From: Caulobacter endophyticus
GTDB taxonomy: Bacteria > Pseudomonadota > Alphaproteobacteria > Caulobacterales > Caulobacteraceae
Assembly (NCBI RefSeq): GCF_029543245.1
Contig: NZ_JARQWV010000016.1
Span: 62,001-126,000, forward strand
Length of the DNA: 64,000 nt
Reading direction: 5' to 3'
Part shown: in pieces, positions 60,341-64,000 of the stretch
Position numbering within the stretch: position 1 is the first letter of the stretch
Layout: every line of letters starts with the position of its first letter
The notes under the pieces: model-generated
What the model saw: only the letters and a program-made list of their open reading frames with translations
What the model was told of the DNA's origin: nothing
Databases searched by the model: none
Made by a program: the position numbers and the translations under genes

Positions 60341-62095
60341 ATGCAATGGCTCGATGCTCTAGGCGCCGACGAACGGCTTGACGAGGTGGCGAACGACACG
60401 CGCCGCCTGACGGTGTCGCGTCTGGTCTCCGCCGCCCTGGTGGCCATGGTCGTCGGGATCGCTCTGGGTCCAGCCATGGCCGCCGGCTGGTTCGGCGCCC
60501 TGGCGGCGGGGGAAGCCCTGGCCTCTCTGGTCATCCGCCGGTTCACCGGGCCCGTGACCAATCGCGACCGGGCCCTCTTCGTACTGGCCTCGATCCCGAT
60601 CAACGTGGTGTGGTCGTGGCTGGCCGTCGCGCTGTGGATGTTCCCCGACCAGGACCTGCGGCTGGCGGCATTGGGCGTGTGCGCGGGCCAGATCATCTTC
60701 ACCCAGAACTTCCGCCACCAGCCGATCAGCCTGCTGGCGATCACCACGGCCCCGCCGCTGCTGTGCCTGGCGGCCTTCCCGTTTCTGACCATCGCGCCCC
60801 ACGGCATGGGTTCGCTGACCAACCGCTGGGCGATCCTGATGCTGGTGGCGACCACCATCAACGCCATGCTGCTGAACCGCGCCGCAGCCCGCAAGATGGA
60901 CGAGCTGACACGCGGGCTGCGGCAGGAGAAGGAACGCGCCCTGGCCGCCTCGCGCGTGAAGTCGGTGTTCGTGGCGACCATGAGCCATGAGATGCGCACC
61001 CCGATGAACGGCCTGCTGGGCCTGGCCCACGCCCTGAAGGCCACGAACCTGGACGAGCGCCAGCGCGACTATGTCGAGCTGATGATCCATTCGGGCGACA
61101 GCCTGATGCAGTTGCTCAACGACGTGCTCGACATCGCCCGCCTGGACGCCGGCGACGCCGAACTGACGCCCTGCGATTTCGACCTGCACGACCTGGTCCA
61201 CGCCGTGGCCGACACCTGGCGCGACATGGCCATGGTCCGGGGACTGTCGGTGGACGTGCGTATCGACGCCTCGGCGCCAGAGCGCCTGCACGCCGACCCG
61301 GCCCGTATCCGCCAGGTGCTGAGCGGCTTGCTGTCAAACGCGCTGAAGTTCACCCGCGTGGGCGGCGTGACCATCGAGGTCTCAGGCCAGGGCGCCGCGC
61401 CCGACGGGGTTGAGACTGTGGCGATCCGCATCACCGACACCGGTCCGGGCATCGACCCGGCGTTCGCCGAGCGAATCTTCGAAAGCTTCACCCAGGCCGA
61501 TGAAAGCGTGTCGCGCGCCTATGGCGGCATGGGGCTGGGCCTGACCATCGCCCGCGCCCTGGCCCGCCGGATGGGCGGCGACCTCAGCCTGGAGCCGGCC
61601 GAGCGCGGCGCGCGCTTCCTGCTGTTACTGCGCGCGCCCCGGCCCGAGGTCCCGGCCCTGCCCGTCCCGACGACGCCCGACGTCCAGGACGACGGCGCTG
61701 TGCCGCGCGTGCTGATGGCCGAGGACAATCCGATGAACCAGATGGTCGTGCGGCTGATGCTCGAGGCCGCCGGCGTCGACCTGACGGTGGTCGAGGACGG
61801 CAGCCAGGCGCTGGACGCGCTGAAGGCATCGCACTTCGACTGCGTGCTGATGGACATCAACATGCCGGTGATGGACGGGGTGACCGCCCTGTCCGAGATC
61901 CGGTCGGGCGCGGCCGGCGCGGCCGACATGCCGGTGATCGCGCTGACGGCATCGGCCATGGCGGGCGACCGCGAGCGGTTCCTGAAGCTGGGCTTCGACG
62001 AGCACCTGGGCAAGCCGGTAAAGCCCCTGGACCTGATCGCGGCCATCGCCATGGCGGTGGACCGGAGCCCCCCGCCGGCGGCGGCGGTGGGGTAG
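60341..62095 (+). CDS. Membrane hybrid histidine kinase with receiver domain
   Basis: A 584-residue kinase. The N-terminal 180 residues have about six membrane helices (AALVAMVVGIALGPAMAAGW, VVWSWLAVALWMFP and others) with no known sensor motif. His216 in VATMSHEMRTPMNGLLGL is the phosphoacceptor. The ATPase has LSGLLSNALKFTR, DTGPGIDPAFAERIFESFTQ and GGMGLGLTIARALA. A C-terminal receiver has Asp505 in VLMDINMPVMDG and Lys in LGKPVKPLD. No phosphotransfer domain or partner is next to it. Confidence 0.93.
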   Translation: MQWLDALGADERLDEVANDTRRLTVSRLVSAALVAMVVGIALGPAMAAGWFGALAAGEALASLVIRRFTGPVTNRDRALFVLASIPINVVWSWLAVALWMFPDQDLRLAALGVCAGQIIFTQNFRHQPISLLAITTAPPLLCLAAFPFLTIAPHGMGSLTNRWAILMLVATTINAMLLNRAAARKMDELTRGLRQEKERALAASRVKSVFVATMSHEMRTPMNGLLGLAHALKATNLDERQRDYVELMIHSGDSLMQLLNDVLDIARLDAGDAELTPCDFDLHDLVHAVADTWRDMAMVRGLSVDVRIDASAPERLHADPARIRQVLSGLLSNALKFTRVGGVTIEVSGQGAAPDGVETVAIRITDTGPGIDPAFAERIFESFTQADESVSRAYGGMGLGLTIARALARRMGGDLSLEPAERGARFLLLLRAPRPEVPALPVPTTPDVQDDGAVPRVLMAEDNPMNQMVVRLMLEAAGVDLTVVEDGSQALDALKASHFDCVLMDINMPVMDGVTALSEIRSGAAGAADMPVIALTASAMAGDRERFLKLGFDEHLGKPVKPLDLIAAIAMAVDRSPPPAAAVG

Positions 62096-62102
62096 ATTTC
62101 GA

Positions 62103-62240
62103 GACCCTCTCCCTGAAGGGGGAGGTGTCGGCGAAGCCGACGGAGGGGGATGTGACTTCCCACCTCATCAGCACCTTCAAGTTCAGGAGGGACTTCCCCC
62201 TCTGGCCCTTCGGGCCACCTCCCCCTTCAGGGGGAGGATC
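62103..62240. repeat. Palindromic intergenic repeat, family R1 copy d
   Basis: CTCTCCCTGAAGGGGGAGG, GTCGGCGAAGCCGAC, GGCCCTTCGGGCC and CCCCCTTCAGGGGGAGG occur in order, flanking a non-repeat middle. It fills the convergent gap between the hybrid kinase and the kinase-like/P-loop fusion. Matches 8381, 33951, 43354. Confidence 0.86.
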
Positions 62241-62249
62241 TTGGGTTTG

Positions 62250-63749
62250 TCACCCCATCTGCTCGGCCAGCGCCCTCGCCTCGTCCTCGAAGGCGCTGAC
62301 CGTATCCACCCGGCGCCAATCGATGTCGCCGGTCTCGCGGACGAGCTGGCTTTCCAGCACGGCGACGTCGGCGTCGGAGGCGTCGTTGACGCGGGCGGCG
62401 ACGCGGGCGCGCAGGACGTCGGCCGGGGCTTCCAGCCAGACGCCCTGGAAGGCGACGTCGAGCTTCCTGGCCAGCGCTTCGGCGCGGGCGCGCTGCTCGG
62501 GCTTGATGAAGACGGCGTCGACCACCACCGAGCGGCCGGCTTTCAGCACCAGTTCGGCGTCGCGGAACAGCTCGTCATAGACCTTATCGCTGACCTCGGG
62601 GGTGTAGGCCTCCTTGGGCAGGCGCTGCAGCGAGGGCACGTTCCACAGGCGCTTGCGGATCTCGTCGGTGCGCAGGACCACCGCGCCCGGCGCGGCGCCC
62701 AGGCCCGGCGCGCAGACGCGGGCGAAGGTCGACTTGCCCGAACCCGACAGGCCGCCGGTGGCCACCAGGCTGACCGGCTTGGGGGCCAGGTGCTCGATGG
62801 CCGTGGCCAGATAGGCGCGCGCGGCCTCGTCGTCGCCGGTATAGGCCCAGACGTGGGTGCGCACGGCGGCGCGGACGCTGAGCATCAGCGGCAGGGCGGC
62901 AAGGCCCGTCCACAAGCCCTCGCCGAACTTGCGGGCGGCCTCGTCGAGATAGGCGTTCAGCACCCGGCCGGCAGCGTCGCGGCGACGGCGGAAGTCCAGG
63001 TCCATCAGCAGGAAGGCCAGGTCGTACTGCACGTCGATGTCCGACAGGGCGTCGTTGAACTCGATGCAGTCGAAGAGGATCGGCTTGCCGTCCTCGATCA
63101 GGATGTTCCCCAGGTGCAGGTCGCCGTGGCAGTGGCGGGCGAAGCCTTCGGCGGCGCGGGCGTCGAGCTGCGGGCCCAGGCGCTTGAGGGCCAGGTCCGT
63201 TTCCTCGACCAGCCGCTCGACGGCCTGGGCGCCCAGGCGCGGGGCAAGGCCCCGCAGCAGGTTGGCGTTGGAGGCGATGGTGTAGCCCAGCGCCGAGACG
63301 CCGCCGCCCTGCGGGCGCAACGCCGCGCCGGCGTGGAACTGGGCGATGGTGCGGCCCAGCGACTCTTCCAGGGCGTCGTCGATGGCCCAGGGCTGCGAGG
63401 CCAGCACGGCTTCGCCGTCGAACCGGCGCATCTCCAGCAGGTACTCGACCACCTCGCCGGCCCCGTCGATCTCGATGCCGCCGTCGGCGGCGCGGGTCAG
63501 CTGGCGCACGGCGCGATAGATGTCGGGCGCGGCGGCGCGATTGAAGGAAAGCTCGCGTTGCAGCGACCAGCGACGCAATTCCAGGGTCGAATAATCCAAG
63601 AAACCGAAGTCGACCGGGCGCTTCACCTTGAAGGCGGACTCGCCCACCAGGAACACCCGAGCGCAGGAGGTCTCGATGGTCTGGTCGGCCTTATCTCCCA
63701 GCCAGGCCGCCACTTCCTGTTCGCGCGCCGCTTCCGCGTCCTTGATCAC
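62250..63749 (-). CDS. Aminoglycoside-phosphotransferase-like / P-loop kinase fusion
   Basis: A 499-residue protein from GTG 63749. Residues 30-290 match the aminoglycoside phosphotransferase fold, with CHGDLHLGN (207-215) and LFDCIEFND (225-233). Residues 325-499 are a P-loop kinase with Walker A GLSGSGKST (333-341), similar to gluconate or nucleoside kinases. This fused architecture is common in Proteobacteria and unstudied. Substrates unknown. An upstream frame extension to 63821 looks non-coding. Confidence 0.88.
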   Translation of the reverse strand: MIKDAEAAREQEVAAWLGDKADQTIETSCARVFLVGESAFKVKRPVDFGFLDYSTLELRRWSLQRELSFNRAAAPDIYRAVRQLTRAADGGIEIDGAGEVVEYLLEMRRFDGEAVLASQPWAIDDALEESLGRTIAQFHAGAALRPQGGGVSALGYTIASNANLLRGLAPRLGAQAVERLVEETDLALKRLGPQLDARAAEGFARHCHGDLHLGNILIEDGKPILFDCIEFNDALSDIDVQYDLAFLLMDLDFRRRRDAAGRVLNAYLDEAARKFGEGLWTGLAALPLMLSVRAAVRTHVWAYTGDDEAARAYLATAIEHLAPKPVSLVATGGLSGSGKSTFARVCAPGLGAAPGAVVLRTDEIRKRLWNVPSLQRLPKEAYTPEVSDKVYDELFRDAELVLKAGRSVVVDAVFIKPEQRARAEALARKLDVAFQGVWLEAPADVLRARVAARVNDASDADVAVLESQLVRETGDIDWRRVDTVSAFEDEARALAEQMG

Positions 63750-63850
63750 GCCGTCCAACCTTCGTCTTCGCCCGCCCGATCGGCGGCGCCCGGGCGTCCC
63801 ATAGCGCAAAGTTCGGTGCAAGTCCTCGCGGACGCTTGCGCGATCTACTT

Positions 63851-63865
63851 ACGCGATAGTAGCGT
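63851..63865. promoter_or_regulatory. Palindrome upstream of the TetR-family gene
   Basis: ACGC-GATAGTA-GCGT is an inverted repeat 33 bp upstream of the regulator start. Such sites are often the regulator's own operator. Weak evidence. Confidence 0.35.
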
Positions 63866-63897
63866 TTAACCATCACAGTCTGATGTTGAGGAATCCC

Positions 63898-64000
63898 ATG
63901 CTCATCGGCGCCGGACTGAAGCGGTCCGAGCACAAGAAGGCCGAGATCCTGGCCGCGGCTCGCGACATCTTCCTCAGGGAGGGCTACGCGGACGCCGGCA
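63898..64000 (+). CDS. TetR-family regulator (N-terminus only)
   Basis: From ATG 63898, 34 residues are visible before the window ends: RSEHKKAEILAAARDIFLREGYADAG. This is the first helix and turn of a TetR DNA-binding domain. The rest is outside. The palindrome upstream may be its operator. Target genes unknown. Confidence 0.8.
   Translation, partial: MLIGAGLKRSEHKKAEILAAARDIFLREGYADAG

Noticed and set aside
63851..63865. Possible CRISPR-like or tandem repeat near the right edge
   Set aside because: Only a single short palindrome is present; no repeated spacer array is seen anywhere in the window.

Overview
The window looks like chromosome of a Caulobacter species or a close relative (Alphaproteobacteria, Caulobacterales). 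GC content is high throughout. It carries fliQ-fliR-flhB followed by the cell-cycle kinase cckA, flgB-flgC-fliE divergent from fliO-fliP across a perfect TTAA-N7-TTAA CtrA box, two MucR/Ros regulators, two TonB-dependent receptors and a DUF2336 protein. No insertion sequence, prophage, integrase, rRNA or CRISPR array was seen. Two tRNAs are present: Gln (TTG) and Pro (CGG).

Layout. Positions 1-10,050 hold housekeeping and accessory genes: an M20-like protein, a membrane acyltransferase, a YgiD-type dioxygenase, a DJ-1 protein next to a GlxA-type AraC regulator, a short-chain dehydrogenase, a SleB cell-wall hydrolase, small lipoproteins and a ParE-type toxin-antitoxin pair. Positions 10,224-14,584 hold the flagellar export and cell-cycle block cckA, flhB, fliR, fliQ. 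From 14,835 to 19,374 come a 38-aa membrane protein, a secreted alkaline phosphatase, a compatible-solute ABC transporter with permease and binding protein fused, and a small membrane protein. Positions 20,169-22,596 are the second flagellar block. Positions 22,639-26,638 hold ribokinase, small proteins, a PAS protein, MucR and DUF2336. Positions 26,769-33,911 hold acyl-CoA and P450 metabolism (enoyl-CoA hydratase, P450, acyl-CoA ligase, MaoC) with an Nramp transporter and a nucleotidyltransferase-fold gene among them. Positions 34,058-40,540 hold CsbD, a trypsin-like protease, oligopeptidase B, an acetyltransferase, a His-rich metal-related pair and a second MucR. Positions 40,983-55,413 hold the tRNAs, SppA, two TonB receptors, an MBL hydrolase, a histidine kinase and a Hint-like protein. 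Positions 55,624-64,000 hold a GMC oxidoreductase, an acyl-CoA ligase fused to a membrane DUF1499 module, a hybrid kinase, a kinase-like/P-loop fusion and the start of a TetR gene.

Three things stand out. First, the 959-aa acyl-CoA ligase to DUF1499 fusion. Second, a system of dispersed palindromic intergenic repeats: some families occur here only in gaps between convergent genes and others only in gaps between tandem genes. Third, a set of unexplained regulatory structures: a 10-bp hairpin that buries the GMC start codon, an orphan terminator that suggests a small RNA near 24.6 kb, and palindromes at cckA, the nucleotidyltransferase-fold gene, MaoC and enoyl-CoA hydratase. All functions come from reading the sequence and remembered families; no database search was run.
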